Shown here in pieces: positions 1-8,541 of a stretch of DNA of 64,000 bases. Each line of letters starts with the position of its first letter. The first letter of the stretch is position 1. Both the position numbers and the translations under genes were made by a program. This DNA is from Deltaproteobacteria bacterium. Its GTDB lineage: Bacteria; Desulfobacterota; Desulfomonilia; UBA1062. The DNA lies in NCBI GenBank assembly GCA_018433775.1, contig JAHDQN010000035.1, forward strand, positions 124,001 through 188,000. Direction: 5' to 3'. Under the pieces are notes generated by a model that was not told where the DNA came from, made no database searches, and saw only the letters and a program-made list of their open reading frames with translations.

Positions 1-86
1 CGACGGGATGTCTGTCATAGAATACCCCCATCCGGGACCTGCATATGCAAGCGGAACTTCAATTCAGAGGAGCAGGAGACCACACC

Positions 87-593
87 ATGTACAGAAACAT
101 CGTTTCCTTTGTGGCCAAAGGCACCAACAGCGGCAAGACCTTTCTTATGGAACGGCTCATCGAGGAGTACAAGAAACGGGGCCTGAGGGTTGCTGCGGTC
201 AAACACACCAACCACCTTAGCCAGGTCGACAAGGAAGGGAAAGACACCGACAAATTCGCCCGCAAGGGGGCGGACCGGATCGTTCTGTTTTCGGATCATG
301 CGCTCATGCTCTACGAATTTTCCTGCCCCGGCACGGACTACCTCGTAGACCTGGCGGGCAAAGACATGGATCTCGTACTGGTCGAAGGGTTCAAGAAAGG
401 ACCGTTTCAGAAGATCGAGGTCTTCAACCCTTCTTCGTACGACGCCCCGTTGTGCATGGAAAATTCGGACGACAAAGACACGTATATCGCCCTGGTGAGC
501 CGCGAGCCTTTCGACGCGGGGCTGCCGTGGTTTTCGTTCGACGACATCGAAGGGCTCTGCGCCTTTATCGACAAACGTATCCGGCAGAGGTGA
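87..593 (+). CDS. mobB: MobB, molybdopterin-guanine dinucleotide biosynthesis adaptor protein
   Basis: A 168-residue P-loop protein of the MobB family, which binds GTP and assists MobA in attaching GMP to molybdopterin in the cytoplasm. The N-terminus shows a Walker A loop at about residues 10-18 (AKGTNSGKT). It is followed by the MobB-type segment with AAVKHTNH near residue 37 and LVLVEGFKK near residue 95, where MobB proteins have VEGFK. The start is set by an AGGAGCAGGAG ribosome site 8 bases upstream; an earlier in-frame ATG at 45 lacks one. Length is normal for the family. The upstream partner lies outside the window. Other molybdenum-linked genes here are moaA and a ModE-like regulator, both distant. 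Confidence 0.9.
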   Translation: MYRNIVSFVAKGTNSGKTFLMERLIEEYKKRGLRVAAVKHTNHLSQVDKEGKDTDKFARKGADRIVLFSDHALMLYEFSCPGTDYLVDLAGKDMDLVLVEGFKKGPFQKIEVFNPSSYDAPLCMENSDDKDTYIALVSREPFDAGLPWFSFDDIEGLCAFIDKRIRQR

Positions 594-686
594 TCTCACT
601 CCATAAGCCGTCCTTTACAAAGGTGGCAAGCCGCCTTGATCATTATCCCCTCTTTTTGTTCACACTCCCTCTGACGGCCCGCCGGC

Positions 687-715
687 TTGAGCCTGAGGTT
701 TTACTCCCTTATAAT
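687..715 (+). promoter_or_regulatory. sigma70-type promoter for rlmI
   Basis: TTGAGC at 687-692 and a perfect TATAAT at 710-715 are separated by 17 bases, about 48 bases before the rlmI start. This sits in the only non-coding stretch between mobB and rlmI, so rlmI probably has its own transcript. Confidence 0.6.
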
Positions 716-763
716 GATTAACTGGTAGCGCCTGAAAAGAAACTGTGGTAAAGGCACAACGCT

Positions 764-1915
764 ATGCTGATTGTCCAGTTGAAACCCAAGAAGGATGTCC
801 CGGTCATCAAGGGACATCCCTGGATCTTTTCCGGCGCCGTGGACAAGGTGCAGGGCTCGCCGGAAGAGACGAGCCTGTGCAGGGTTCTGGACGCCAGAGG
901 CCGGTTCATCTGCCAGGGCTTTTACAACCCCTTCTCGCAGATCGCCATCCGCGTGCTCACCCGGGGCAGGGAACCGGTCGACCGGTCATTCTTCCTGAGG
1001 CGGATCAGTGAAGCGATCCGCATGAGAGAGGCCCTCGTCACCCCGGACACCACCTGTTACCGCGTCATACACGGCGAAGGCGACCAAATACCTGGATTGA
1101 CGGTTGACCTGTACGATACGGTCCTGGTGATGCAGTTCATCAGTACGGGGGTCGAGCAGTTCAAGGACGATCTCGTTTCCATATTCCACGAGCTCTATCC
1201 GGAACATGCCATCCATGAGCGATCGGATACCAAATCACGTTCGGCCGAAGGTCTCCGCCCTCTGACCGGGCCGCTCTTCGGCAGCATAGACAAGGCAGGT
1301 GTGCAGGTGCGGGAATACGGCCTCCCCTTTGTGGTGGATGTCCTCACCGGGGACCGCACCGGCTTTTATCTCGATCATCGCGACAACCGGGCGGCGCTCC
1401 AGAGGATGGCATCCGGTAAAAGCGTGCTTGACCTTTTTTCCTATACCGGCGCGTACGCTATTCATGCGCTCAAGGGCGGTGCCTCGTCCGTGGTGTCGGT
1501 GGATTCCTCCTCCACGGCCCAGGCCCTCATGAAGAGAAACATGGAGGTCAACAAGGTCAGCCCCTTTGTGTGGAAGCACGTGCGAGACGACGCGTTCAGG
1601 TTTCTCCAGGACGACCGCTCCAAGTACGACATCGTGGTATGCGACCCCCCTCCCTTCATGAAAGAGGGCGACTTCGAGAAGGCCCTGGCCATGGCGATGG
1701 AGAGGCTCAACCCCTCGGGCCTGCTCTTCGCCGTGTCGTATCTGGGCTCGCAGTTCACGACCCTGGACTATTATCGGACCGTCCATGCTTCTTCGGAAAA
1801 GGCATCCCGGAGCGTCCGTCTCGTCAAGCCCCTCCATGAAGGCCCCGACTTCCCCGTACTCCCCACGCATCCCCAGGGGATCCACCTCTTCGGCCATATC
1901 CTCTACGTCGAGTAG
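764..1915 (+). CDS. rlmI: RlmI-type 23S rRNA (cytosine-C5) methyltransferase with PUA domain
   Basis: A 383-residue class I SAM-dependent methyltransferase of the RlmI/YccW type, which methylates C5 of a 23S rRNA cytosine (C1962 in E. coli). A PUA RNA-binding domain covers about residues 1-75. A central domain follows, then the Rossmann fold with the SAM loop DLFSYTGAYAIHA at about 223-235 and the catalytic-site motif VVCDPPPF at 291-298. Length agrees with the family (about 390). The gene has its own promoter upstream and stands alone; its stop codon lies inside a 17-bp tandem repeat. Exact rRNA position is inferred from the family. Confidence 0.88.
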   Translation: MLIVQLKPKKDVPVIKGHPWIFSGAVDKVQGSPEETSLCRVLDARGRFICQGFYNPFSQIAIRVLTRGREPVDRSFFLRRISEAIRMREALVTPDTTCYRVIHGEGDQIPGLTVDLYDTVLVMQFISTGVEQFKDDLVSIFHELYPEHAIHERSDTKSRSAEGLRPLTGPLFGSIDKAGVQVREYGLPFVVDVLTGDRTGFYLDHRDNRAALQRMASGKSVLDLFSYTGAYAIHALKGGASSVVSVDSSSTAQALMKRNMEVNKVSPFVWKHVRDDAFRFLQDDRSKYDIVVCDPPPFMKEGDFEKALAMAMERLNPSGLLFAVSYLGSQFTTLDYYRTVHASSEKASRSVRLVKPLHEGPDFPVLPTHPQGIHLFGHILYVE

Positions 1916-1945
1916 CGCTATCGGGGACGTAGCGCTATCGGGGAC
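1912..1945. repeat. 17-bp tandem duplication at the rlmI stop
   Basis: The 17-base unit GTAGCGCTATCGGGGAC occurs twice back to back, at 1912-1928 and 1929-1945. The first copy contains the rlmI stop codon, and the second runs into the repeat at 1938-1959. Confidence 0.8.
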
Positions 1946-2137
1946 GGGTTCACATTTCCGTTTCAATCGTTCCCACAGAGCTTTTTTAACGTCCTCTGAG
2001 ATTGGCTTACCTTGTCCTTTGGACCACTGCCGGGGAGAAAGTTTTCCTGATGCCTGTTTGAAAGTGACGGGCTGCGTTGAAAGATTCTTCTGGCTGGTAA
2101 CCGGGCTTGGAATGCTGTGGACGATATTCTTGTGCTG
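1934..2137 (-). pseudogene. possible gene remnant, C-terminal fragment
   Basis: On the minus strand one frame reads a plausible protein tail with SPRQWSKGQGKPISEDVKKA followed by LWERLKRKCEPVP. It has no credible start, and the tail itself is encoded by the repeat element at 1938-1959. The composition looks more coding-like than its surroundings (charged, helix-forming). It could be the end of a decayed transposase or another accessory gene, or chance. The rest of the gap from about 2140 to 2347 shows no gene that I can support. Confidence 0.25.
1938..1959. repeat. REP-like 22-bp element, copy 1
   Basis: A 22-base sequence beginning TCGGGGACGGGTTCACAT and ending TTCC is repeated exactly at 13507-13528. 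Both copies lie at or within about 25 bases of the stop codon of a plus-strand gene (rlmI, asnS) in the same orientation. Sequences of the GGGGACGGGTTCAC type resemble extragenic elements linked to REP-associated tyrosine transposases; that link is from general knowledge. Confidence 0.6.
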
Positions 2138-2347
2138 GTAGAGGCATTTCCATTGAAAGGCGGCACGAGGGCGGAGATGGTCTGAGAAACGCCCCGGGGA
2201 AAAGCACGCCCCACGGCCGGGGGATCGAGCATTTCCTCTGGCGGGAACGGAAAAATCCCGCATCGAATGAGTGAGCCATGCGAGGCTCGAGGTTCTTCCA
2301 GCCCGCCTTCACGCCCCCGGCATACTCCGGGAGCGAAGGGGTTATCT

Positions 2348-2683
2348 CTATCCCAGACTGCTTTCGAGCTGCCTGCCGCCCAGGATGTGGAGATGCAGGT
2401 GCTTGACGATCTGGGTCCCATGTTCTCCGCTGTTGATGACGAGGCGGTAGCCGGACTGGTCGACGCCCTTACGCTTTGCCACTTCCTGGGCCGCCCTGAG
2501 CATGGCGAACCAGATTTCCCTGTCGTCGAGATCGTTGATGCCCGAATAGTGCTTCTTGGGGATCACGATTGTGTGCACCGGCGCCAGCGGCTGGACGTCG
2601 TCGAAGGCCAGCACCAGATCGTCTTCATATACCTTATTCGAAGGAACCTCGTTGTTCACAATCTTGCAGAAGATACATCCCAT
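2348..2683 (-). CDS. HIT-family (HinT-type) nucleotide hydrolase
   Basis: A 111-residue histidine-triad protein. The active-site triad HLHLH is at 95-99, within a segment QIVKHLHLHILGG. N-terminal Cys3 and Cys6, together with His45, match the zinc site seen in HinT-like proteins. Such proteins hydrolyse purine nucleoside phosphoramidates and acyl-adenylates in the cytoplasm. Translation starts 18 bases after the hisA stop, making this the last gene of the minus-strand train. A substrate cannot be told from the sequence, although acyl-adenylates made by aminoacyl-tRNA synthetases such as the AlaRS encoded upstream are known HinT substrates. Confidence 0.9.
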   Translation of the reverse strand: MGCIFCKIVNNEVPSNKVYEDDLVLAFDDVQPLAPVHTIVIPKKHYSGINDLDDREIWFAMLRAAQEVAKRKGVDQSGYRLVINSGEHGTQIVKHLHLHILGGRQLESSLG

Positions 2684-2701
2684 ATCATACCTCCAGATAC
2701 G

Positions 2702-3433
2702 CTATCGGATACTCTGTGTTCCGCTCTGTGCTATCGCCGCTTTCAGGTCGATCTTCCCCTCGTACACGGCCTTGCCGGTGATCACGCCCATGATCCCGGG
2801 AATGGCCTTGAGCGCGATGATATCGTCCATGCACGATACCCCGCCCGACGCCACCACCGGGATAGCTACCTGCTCCACCATCTCCCGGGTGGCCTCGATG
2901 TTTGGTCCGGTGAGCATGCCGTCGCGGTCGATGTCCGTGTACACGACAAAGGCGGGGCTGCTCGGTTCGTACTCCCTGGCCAGCGCGACCGCGGTCTTGT
3001 CCGTGATCTCTTTCCAGCCCCGGGTGGCCACCCTGCCTTTGAGCGCATCGATGCCGACGCCTACCCTGCCCGGAAAGGCGGCCAGGATCTCGCGGGCCGC
3101 TTGAGGGTTCTCCGCCGTGATCGTGCCGAGGATGACGTAGCGCACGCCGAGCTCGAATGCGCGCCGTGCGTCTCTGATAGTTCTGATACCTCCGCCCAGC
3201 TCGACCTCAACCCCCACTGCGGCGCAGACGGCCTCGATGGCAGGGACGTTGACGCCTTCTCCCTTGACCGAGCCGTCGAGGTCCACCACGTGAATCCGCT
3301 CGGCCCCGGCGTCCTGAAAGGCCTTTGCCACGTCCGCCGGCACGCTGCTGTAGCAGGTGACATCGTCGAACGCACCCTTTTTCAGGCGGACCACTTTGCC
3401 TTCGTGCAGATCAATGGCAGGGATGACGATCAT
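2702..3433 (-). CDS. hisA: HisA, ProFAR isomerase
   Basis: A 243-residue TIM-barrel enzyme of histidine synthesis that isomerises ProFAR to PRFAR. It opens with MIVIPAIDLHEGKVVRLKKG, including the catalytic Asp8, and carries the second half-barrel motif YTDIDRDGMLTGPN with the other catalytic Asp near residue 130. Phosphate-binding glycine motifs (GGGIRT, ASGGV) are present. The start was placed at 3433 rather than an upstream codon because ATG there overlaps the stop of the 84-aa gene as ATGA and gives the family N-terminus exactly. It belongs to a run containing hisB, but other his genes are elsewhere (hisD near 61 kb). Confidence 0.95.
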   Translation of the reverse strand: MIVIPAIDLHEGKVVRLKKGAFDDVTCYSSVPADVAKAFQDAGAERIHVVDLDGSVKGEGVNVPAIEAVCAAVGVEVELGGGIRTIRDARRAFELGVRYVILGTITAENPQAAREILAAFPGRVGVGIDALKGRVATRGWKEITDKTAVALAREYEPSSPAFVVYTDIDRDGMLTGPNIEATREMVEQVAIPVVASGGVSCMDDIIALKAIPGIMGVITGKAVYEGKIDLKAAIAQSGTQSIR

Positions 3434-3684
3434 GACGCCCTCCGGTGTTCTTTCACCCACCAGCTGTTGAAGAGGATGCAGTAACGCAGGATGTATACCT
3501 TTTTGTCCGAGGCCTTCACCTCGTAAAACTCCTCGGGATAAAAACCCGGATCCTCGTAAGCCTCGCGCCAGTGGCTCAAGACCTGCTCGATCTCCATGCT
3601 CTGCCCGTCGATCTCCATCCGGTACGGCTTGCCCGGATAGGTGTAGCTGTCTGCGGTCCTGACCTTGGCGTGACGGTATTTCAT
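3430..3684 (-). CDS. conserved-looking 84-aa orphan between hisB and hisA
   Basis: I do not recognise this protein. It is 84 residues, rich in Tyr and Glu (YPGKPYRMEIDGQSMEIEQ near the N-terminus, YEDPGFYPEEFYEVK in the middle) and ends WWVKEHRRAS. No signal peptide, membrane span or metal site is seen. It is almost certainly expressed: both ends overlap neighbours by the 4-base ATGA, so it is translationally coupled to hisB and hisA. The run of aromatic and charged residues suggests a small globular beta-rich cytoplasmic protein. A histidine-pathway role is possible but only by location. Confidence 0.75.
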   Translation of the reverse strand: MKYRHAKVRTADSYTYPGKPYRMEIDGQSMEIEQVLSHWREAYEDPGFYPEEFYEVKASDKKVYILRYCILFNSWWVKEHRRAS

Positions 3685-4259
3685 AAGCTTTCTTTGGTGG
3701 AGGGCACCTCGACCCCGGTTACGGCTGCGGCCTGCTTCAGGGCACGGGCCAGTGCCTTGAAGCAGGCCTCGGCGAGATGGTGCCCGTTGCCTGACGAGAT
3801 AACGCTCAGATGCAGAGTGACGCCTGCGTTGAACACAAGAGCCCGGAAAAACTCCGGCACAAGCTCCAGGTCCAGATCGCCTGCCTGCCCGTGGAACACG
3901 TCGCCTCCGTGGATCTGGAAGAAGGGTCTGCCCGAGATGTCCAGACAGGCCTCCACCAGCGACTCGTCCATGGGCACCTTTGCCAGCCCGTAGCGGGTGA
4001 TCCCTTTTTTTTCCCCCAGCGCCTTCTTGAGTGCACGGCCCAGCACGATTCCGATATCCTCCACGGTGTGGTGCAGGTCCACGTGGACATCGCCCCTGGC
4101 ATCCACATTGAGCCCCAGCCCTCCGTGCCGTGCAAAGGCATCGAGCATGTGGGTCAGAAACCCCGAGGGGATGTCCGGACTGAACTCCCCGCCGTCAAGG
4201 CAGAGCGTGACCGTGATATCGGTCTCCTTGGTCTTTCGTGTGACGGTTGCCTTCCTCAT
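3681..4259 (-). CDS. hisB: HisB, imidazoleglycerol-phosphate dehydratase
   Basis: A 192-residue monofunctional IGP dehydratase that turns imidazoleglycerol phosphate into imidazole-acetol phosphate. The metal-binding motifs HHTVEDIGIVLG (about residues 62-73) and SSGNGHHLAEACFKA (about 158-172) are intact; the family normally has the two His-rich repeats at these places. No histidinol-phosphatase domain is fused, as is usual outside enterobacteria. It overlaps alaS upstream and the 84-aa gene downstream, each by ATGA. Confidence 0.95.
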   Translation of the reverse strand: MRKATVTRKTKETDITVTLCLDGGEFSPDIPSGFLTHMLDAFARHGGLGLNVDARGDVHVDLHHTVEDIGIVLGRALKKALGEKKGITRYGLAKVPMDESLVEACLDISGRPFFQIHGGDVFHGQAGDLDLELVPEFFRALVFNAGVTLHLSVISSGNGHHLAEACFKALARALKQAAAVTGVEVPSTKESL

Positions 4260-6907
4260 GTCCCAACCCCCGTGGCCTCTTCGAAGATCCTGATGACCTT
4301 CTCCAGAGACCCTGCATCGGCGCCGCCCTGGGCAAAGGCGGGCTTGCCGCCGCCCCGGCCGTCAACGGCCTGCATGGCCTTTTTCATGATCTTCCCCGCG
4401 TCAAAGGTATCAACCGCATCCGGGGTGGTCATGACCATGAAGGTGGCCTTGTCGGTTCCGGGCGCATAGAGAACCGCCGCGCCCGACTTGATGCGCTCCT
4501 TGATCCGGTCGCCCACCTCGCGCATCTGGGCGATGTCTCCGGCATCGACCTTTTTGAAGAGCACCTTGTGGGGACCCACCTGGTATTCCCTCTCGTCCTC
4601 ACCCGCACCCGCGCCGGTGGCGATGCGGACATTGAGGTCCCTGATGATGCCTTCCTGCTCCCGGATCCTTCCCTGCAGACCTGCGATGCGCTCGTTGATC
4701 TCAGGAGGAGAGCACTTGAGCCGGTCGGATGCCGAGTACACGATCCCGGCAAGATTCCTGAGATGCTCAAGGGATCGGGTGCCGGCAATGGCCTCGATCC
4801 GCCTCAAGCCCGCGGAGACGCTGGATTCGGACGTGATCCTGACCAGGCCGATCTGCCCGGTTGCATGGCAGTGCGTGCCTCCGCAGAGCTCGACCGATAT
4901 GCCGTCTCCCATGACGATCATGCGCACCTCTTCGCCGTACTTCTCGTCGAACAGGGCCATGGCCCCCTTCTCCATTGCCTGCTCCTTGGAGGTGATCTCG
5001 GTGCGGATGGGGAAGTCCTCCAGGACATACTGGTTCACGATGGCCTCCACCTTCTCGATCTCTTCCCGGCTCATGGCCGCGAAGTGGGTGAAGTCGAACC
5101 TGAGCCGGGTTTCGTCCACATAAGAACCCGACTGGTGCACGTGCTCGCCCAGCACGTCGCGCAGGGCACGCTGAAGCAGATGCGTTGCGCTGTGGTGCCG
5201 CATGATGCTCTTGCGCCTGTTCTGGTCCACGGCGAGCGACACCTTCTGCCCCTTGGCGAGAACGCCTCCGGTCACCTCCACCTGGTGGATAATGATCCCG
5301 GACTCGGTCTTGGAAGTGTCCTCGACACGGGCATGGGAACCGTCGGAGCGGATTGCGCCGGTATCGCCCACCTGGCCTCCCGACTCGCCGTAGAAAGGCG
5401 TGACGTCGGTAATGACCCGGCCCTTTCTTCCCTCCCGGAGTTCGGGACAGGAGACATACCTTCCTTCGGTCTCTTCCTGGAGCTCCAGGATCTCGCCCTC
5501 GGCCTCGAACACGTCGTAGCCCACGAAACGGATCCGGGCATCCCCAAGCGAGGTCTCCAGATCGGCGCCTTCTCCCGCGGCCCCGGTAAATGCCGAAGCG
5601 GTGCGCGCCTTTTCCCGCTGGATGTCCATCTGCTCCTCGAACCCGGCACTGTCCACGCTAAGCCCGTCCCTGCGGGCGATGTCTTCGGTGAGGTCCATTG
5701 GGAACCCGAAGGTGTCGTAGAGCGTGAAGGCGGCATCGCCCGGAATGACCTTCTTCCCCTGGGCCTTTACCTGGGCCATGATCTCGTCGAGCAGGCTGAG
5801 ACCACGGTCGAGGGTCTTCAGGAAACGCTCTTCCTCGTTGGCGATCACCTTGTCGATGAAACCCTTGCGGGCCTGCAGATCGGGATAGGCATCGGCCATG
5901 CGGGCAATGACCTCCATGGCCACCTTGTGGAGAAAGGGCTTGTCCATGCCCAGCAGCTTGCCGTGCCGGGCCGCCCTGCGGAGGATCCTCCTGAGCACGT
6001 AGCCCCTGCCCTCGTTCGAGGGGAGCACGCCGTCTCCCACGAGGAAGGCTCCCGCCCGGGCATGGTCCGCCACCACGCGCAGCGAGACGTCGGTGTCGGC
6101 ATCCGCGCCGTAGCGCACCCCGGCCAACTGCGCAATGAAGGAGATGAGCGGGGTGAACAGGTCGGTGTCGTAGTTGCTCTTCACGCCCTGCATCACCGCG
6201 GTGATGCGCTCCAGCCCCATGCCGGTGTCGATGCTCGGGTTGGGAAGCGGGGTCATGTCCCCGGAGGCGTCGCGGTTGTACTGCATGAACACGAGGTTCC
6301 ATATCTCCAGATACCGGTCGCACTCGCACTCGCCGATCCTGCACTCGGGCCTTCCGCAGCCCACTGACGGGCCCTGGTCGAAGATGATCTCGGAGCAGGG
6401 TCCGCACGGCCCGGTGTCGCCCATGGACCAGAAGTTGTCCTTGTCACCGAGCCGGATGATGCGATCGGGAGAGAGACTGATCACGTCCCTCCAGATGGCG
6501 AAGGCCTCGTCGTCGCTGGTGTGCACGGTGGCCCAGAGCTTGTCCGGGTCGATTCCCATCCTGCCCACGAGGAGCTCCCACGCGAACTCGATGGCGCCCT
6601 GCTTGAAGTAGTCCCCGAACGAGAAGTTGCCCAGCATCTCGAAAAAGGTGTGGTGCCTGGCCGTCCGGCCGACGTTTTCCAGGTCGTTGTGCTTTCCGCC
6701 TGCGCGCACGCACTTCTGGGAGGAGGTGGCCCGGGAATAGGCCCGCTTCTCCGTGCCCAGAAACACGGACTTGAACTGCACCATTCCGGCGTTGGTGAAG
6801 AGCAGGGACGGATCGTCCGCCGGCACCAGCGACGAGCTGGGCACGATCGTATGACCCTTTTCCTGGAAATACTTGAGAAACATGCTGCGAATCTCGGAAC
6901 CTTTCAT
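4256..6907 (-). CDS. alaS: AlaRS, alanine--tRNA ligase
   Basis: A full-length 883-residue class II synthetase that charges tRNA-Ala. The catalytic core is N-terminal (motif RAGGKHNDLENVG near residue 68, GDTGPCGPCSEI near 165). A tRNA-recognition domain follows, then the editing domain with the zinc motifs HHSATH and GGTHCHATGQIG near 565-670, and a C-terminal oligomerisation domain (VDGRGGGKPAFAQGG). All expected elements are intact. It overlaps recX by ATGA, an arrangement in which recX precedes alaS that is common in proteobacteria, and it also overlaps hisB. Confidence 0.97.
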   Translation of the reverse strand: MKGSEIRSMFLKYFQEKGHTIVPSSSLVPADDPSLLFTNAGMVQFKSVFLGTEKRAYSRATSSQKCVRAGGKHNDLENVGRTARHHTFFEMLGNFSFGDYFKQGAIEFAWELLVGRMGIDPDKLWATVHTSDDEAFAIWRDVISLSPDRIIRLGDKDNFWSMGDTGPCGPCSEIIFDQGPSVGCGRPECRIGECECDRYLEIWNLVFMQYNRDASGDMTPLPNPSIDTGMGLERITAVMQGVKSNYDTDLFTPLISFIAQLAGVRYGADADTDVSLRVVADHARAGAFLVGDGVLPSNEGRGYVLRRILRRAARHGKLLGMDKPFLHKVAMEVIARMADAYPDLQARKGFIDKVIANEEERFLKTLDRGLSLLDEIMAQVKAQGKKVIPGDAAFTLYDTFGFPMDLTEDIARRDGLSVDSAGFEEQMDIQREKARTASAFTGAAGEGADLETSLGDARIRFVGYDVFEAEGEILELQEETEGRYVSCPELREGRKGRVITDVTPFYGESGGQVGDTGAIRSDGSHARVEDTSKTESGIIIHQVEVTGGVLAKGQKVSLAVDQNRRKSIMRHHSATHLLQRALRDVLGEHVHQSGSYVDETRLRFDFTHFAAMSREEIEKVEAIVNQYVLEDFPIRTEITSKEQAMEKGAMALFDEKYGEEVRMIVMGDGISVELCGGTHCHATGQIGLVRITSESSVSAGLRRIEAIAGTRSLEHLRNLAGIVYSASDRLKCSPPEINERIAGLQGRIREQEGIIRDLNVRIATGAGAGEDEREYQVGPHKVLFKKVDAGDIAQMREVGDRIKERIKSGAAVLYAPGTDKATFMVMTTPDAVDTFDAGKIMKKAMQAVDGRGGGKPAFAQGGADAGSLEKVIRIFEEATGVGT

Positions 6908-7376
6908 GCATCGACCCCATCTAGTTTGTTCAGAATCTTTTCAAACGCAAAACCTCTGCCCGCGAGGAAGCGGATCATCTTTTCTCTCGTGAGACCCTTC
7001 CTCTTCTCGATGAGCATGGCTATTCTCTCATCCTCGCCGAATTCCTTCGAAACCCTGATCAGGGCGTCGTCGGCCATGCCCTCGGAAATCCCCAACTCCT
7101 CAAGAGAAAGCCGGATGGGGAAATCACCCCACCCCTTCTCGGCCATGAGTCTGGCCCTGCGCACTGCATATTCCCGGTCATCGAGATAACCGAGATCGAG
7201 AATCCTGTCGACAACCCTCTGAATGATCTCTTCGCTCAGCCCTTTGCGCTCGAGTTTTTTTTTAGCTCAAAGGTCGAGACCGCCCTCCGGGAGATCACCC
7301 GGAAGGCATAGGCGAGGCCCTGTTCAAATGTCTCGATATTTGCCGTCCTGGAATATCTCCGGTTTTTCCTGTTCAC
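6904..7376 (-). CDS. recX: RecX, RecA regulator, interrupted by a -1 frameshift
   Basis: RecX binds RecA filaments and limits recombination and SOS induction. The open frame usually detected (from the GTG at 7164, 86 aa) is only the C-terminal half. Upstream, a GTG at 7376 with an AGGGAGAAGG ribosome site opens a frame reading GLAYAFRVISRRAVSTFEL, the RecX N-terminal motif. It meets a run of nine A (7263 down to 7255) and then hits TGA at 7238-7236. Slipping back one base at the A run joins it to KKKLERKGLSEEIIQ and a complete protein of about 157 aa, normal for RecX. The gene overlaps the end of pilT and the start of alaS. It could be a programmed or transcriptional slip, phase variation, a recent mutation or a sequencing error. 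Confidence 0.8.
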
Positions 7377-8511
7377 TGGAGCCTTCTCCCTGGTCTCCGG
7401 ATGTTTCGCCTTCGAACTGGTCCCACTTGGAATCGCTGGTGCCGCGGATGCCCTTCATACGGAGCGCAAAGTCGTTGGGGTTGGTTGCCTGCCGCATGGC
7501 CTCGTGATAGCTCACCTTGCCATCCTTCACCAGGGCCATGAGCGACTGGTCGAAGGTCTGCATGCCGTAGGTGACCATGCCCTCGGCGATGGCGTCGGGG
7601 ATCTCCTCGGTGCGGGTCTCGTCCGTGATGCACTCGCGGATCCTCGCCGTGGAGACCATCACCTCGGCGGCGGGGACAACACCCTGCCCGTCCGCCTTGG
7701 GCAGAAGCCGCTGCGACACGACGGCCTTGAGTACGCCTGCCAGCTGCAGCCGCACCTGCAGGTGCTGATGCGGCGGATACTGCGACACCACGCGCATGAT
7801 GGTCTCCACCGCATCCAGGGTGTGGAGGGTGGAGAGCACGAGATGGCCGGTTTCGGCCGCGGTCAGCGCGATGTCGATGGTCTCCTTGTCGCGCATCTCG
7901 CCCACCAGGATCACGTCCGGGTCCTGCCTAAGAGCGGCGCGCAGCGCCATGGCAAAGGAGTTCGTGTCGGCCCCGACCTCGCGCTGGTTGATGATGGACT
8001 TGCGGTCGCGGTGCAGGAACTCGATCGGATCCTCGATGGTGATCACGTGGCAGTTGCGGTAGGTGTTGATGTGGTTCACCATGCCCGCCATGGTGGTGGA
8101 CTTTCCCGAACCCGTGGTCCCGGTCACCAGGATCAGGCCCTTGCGCTCCAGGGCGATCTTCTTGAGCACCTCGGGCAGCGCGAGGTCGTCGAGGCCCGGT
8201 GGATCGGTGGGAACCACCCGGAACACCATCCCGAAGCTCCCCCGCTGCCGGAAGCAGTTGACCCGGAAGCGTGCCACGCCCGAGAGGCCGTGGGCCAGGT
8301 CGATCTCGTTGGTGGTCTCGAACTTGGCCTGCTGGTACTGGTTCATGATGCTGTAGGCCATGGACGAGATGTCGTCGTTGGTGAGCTTTTCGCGGTCCCT
8401 CAGCGGGATCAGCGCACCGAACCGCCGGATCACCGGCGGCAGGCCGACTTTGATGTGGACATCCGAGGCAGACATCTCCACCGCCTGCCTCAAGACATCG
8501 TTGATATCCAT
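7324..8511 (-). CDS. pilT: PilT/PilU-type twitching motility ATPase
   Basis: A 395-residue hexameric ATPase that drives type IV pilus retraction at the inner-membrane base. An N-terminal PAS-like domain is followed by Walker A GTTGSGKST at 131-139, the Asp-box and the Walker B segment ILVGEMRDKETIDIA near 200, and the His-box GHLVLSTLHT. The C-terminal 35 residues are acidic and Gln/Glu/Ser-rich, longer than classic PilT, so PilU is an alternative. No other pilus gene is nearby; it is embedded between recA and recX. Its last 50 bases contain the ribosome site and start of recX. Confidence 0.9.
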   Translation of the reverse strand: MDINDVLRQAVEMSASDVHIKVGLPPVIRRFGALIPLRDREKLTNDDISSMAYSIMNQYQQAKFETTNEIDLAHGLSGVARFRVNCFRQRGSFGMVFRVVPTDPPGLDDLALPEVLKKIALERKGLILVTGTTGSGKSTTMAGMVNHINTYRNCHVITIEDPIEFLHRDRKSIINQREVGADTNSFAMALRAALRQDPDVILVGEMRDKETIDIALTAAETGHLVLSTLHTLDAVETIMRVVSQYPPHQHLQVRLQLAGVLKAVVSQRLLPKADGQGVVPAAEVMVSTARIRECITDETRTEEIPDAIAEGMVTYGMQTFDQSLMALVKDGKVSYHEAMRQATNPNDFALRMKGIRGTSDSKWDQFEGETSGDQGEGSSEQEKPEIFQDGKYRDI

Positions 8512-8541
8512 CTCTGCTCTCCTGCAGTCGTTATCAAGGCC

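Noticed and set aside
4247-6367. 706-aa open frame on the plus strand
   Set aside because: Lies opposite alaS, which has every family motif. The frame is a by-product of high GC codon use; His/Pro/Gly-rich composition and no ribosome site.
6904-7164. RecX as a complete 86-aa gene from the GTG at 7164
   Set aside because: It lacks the RecX N-terminal region, has no ribosome site, and the missing part is found upstream in another frame across the A run.
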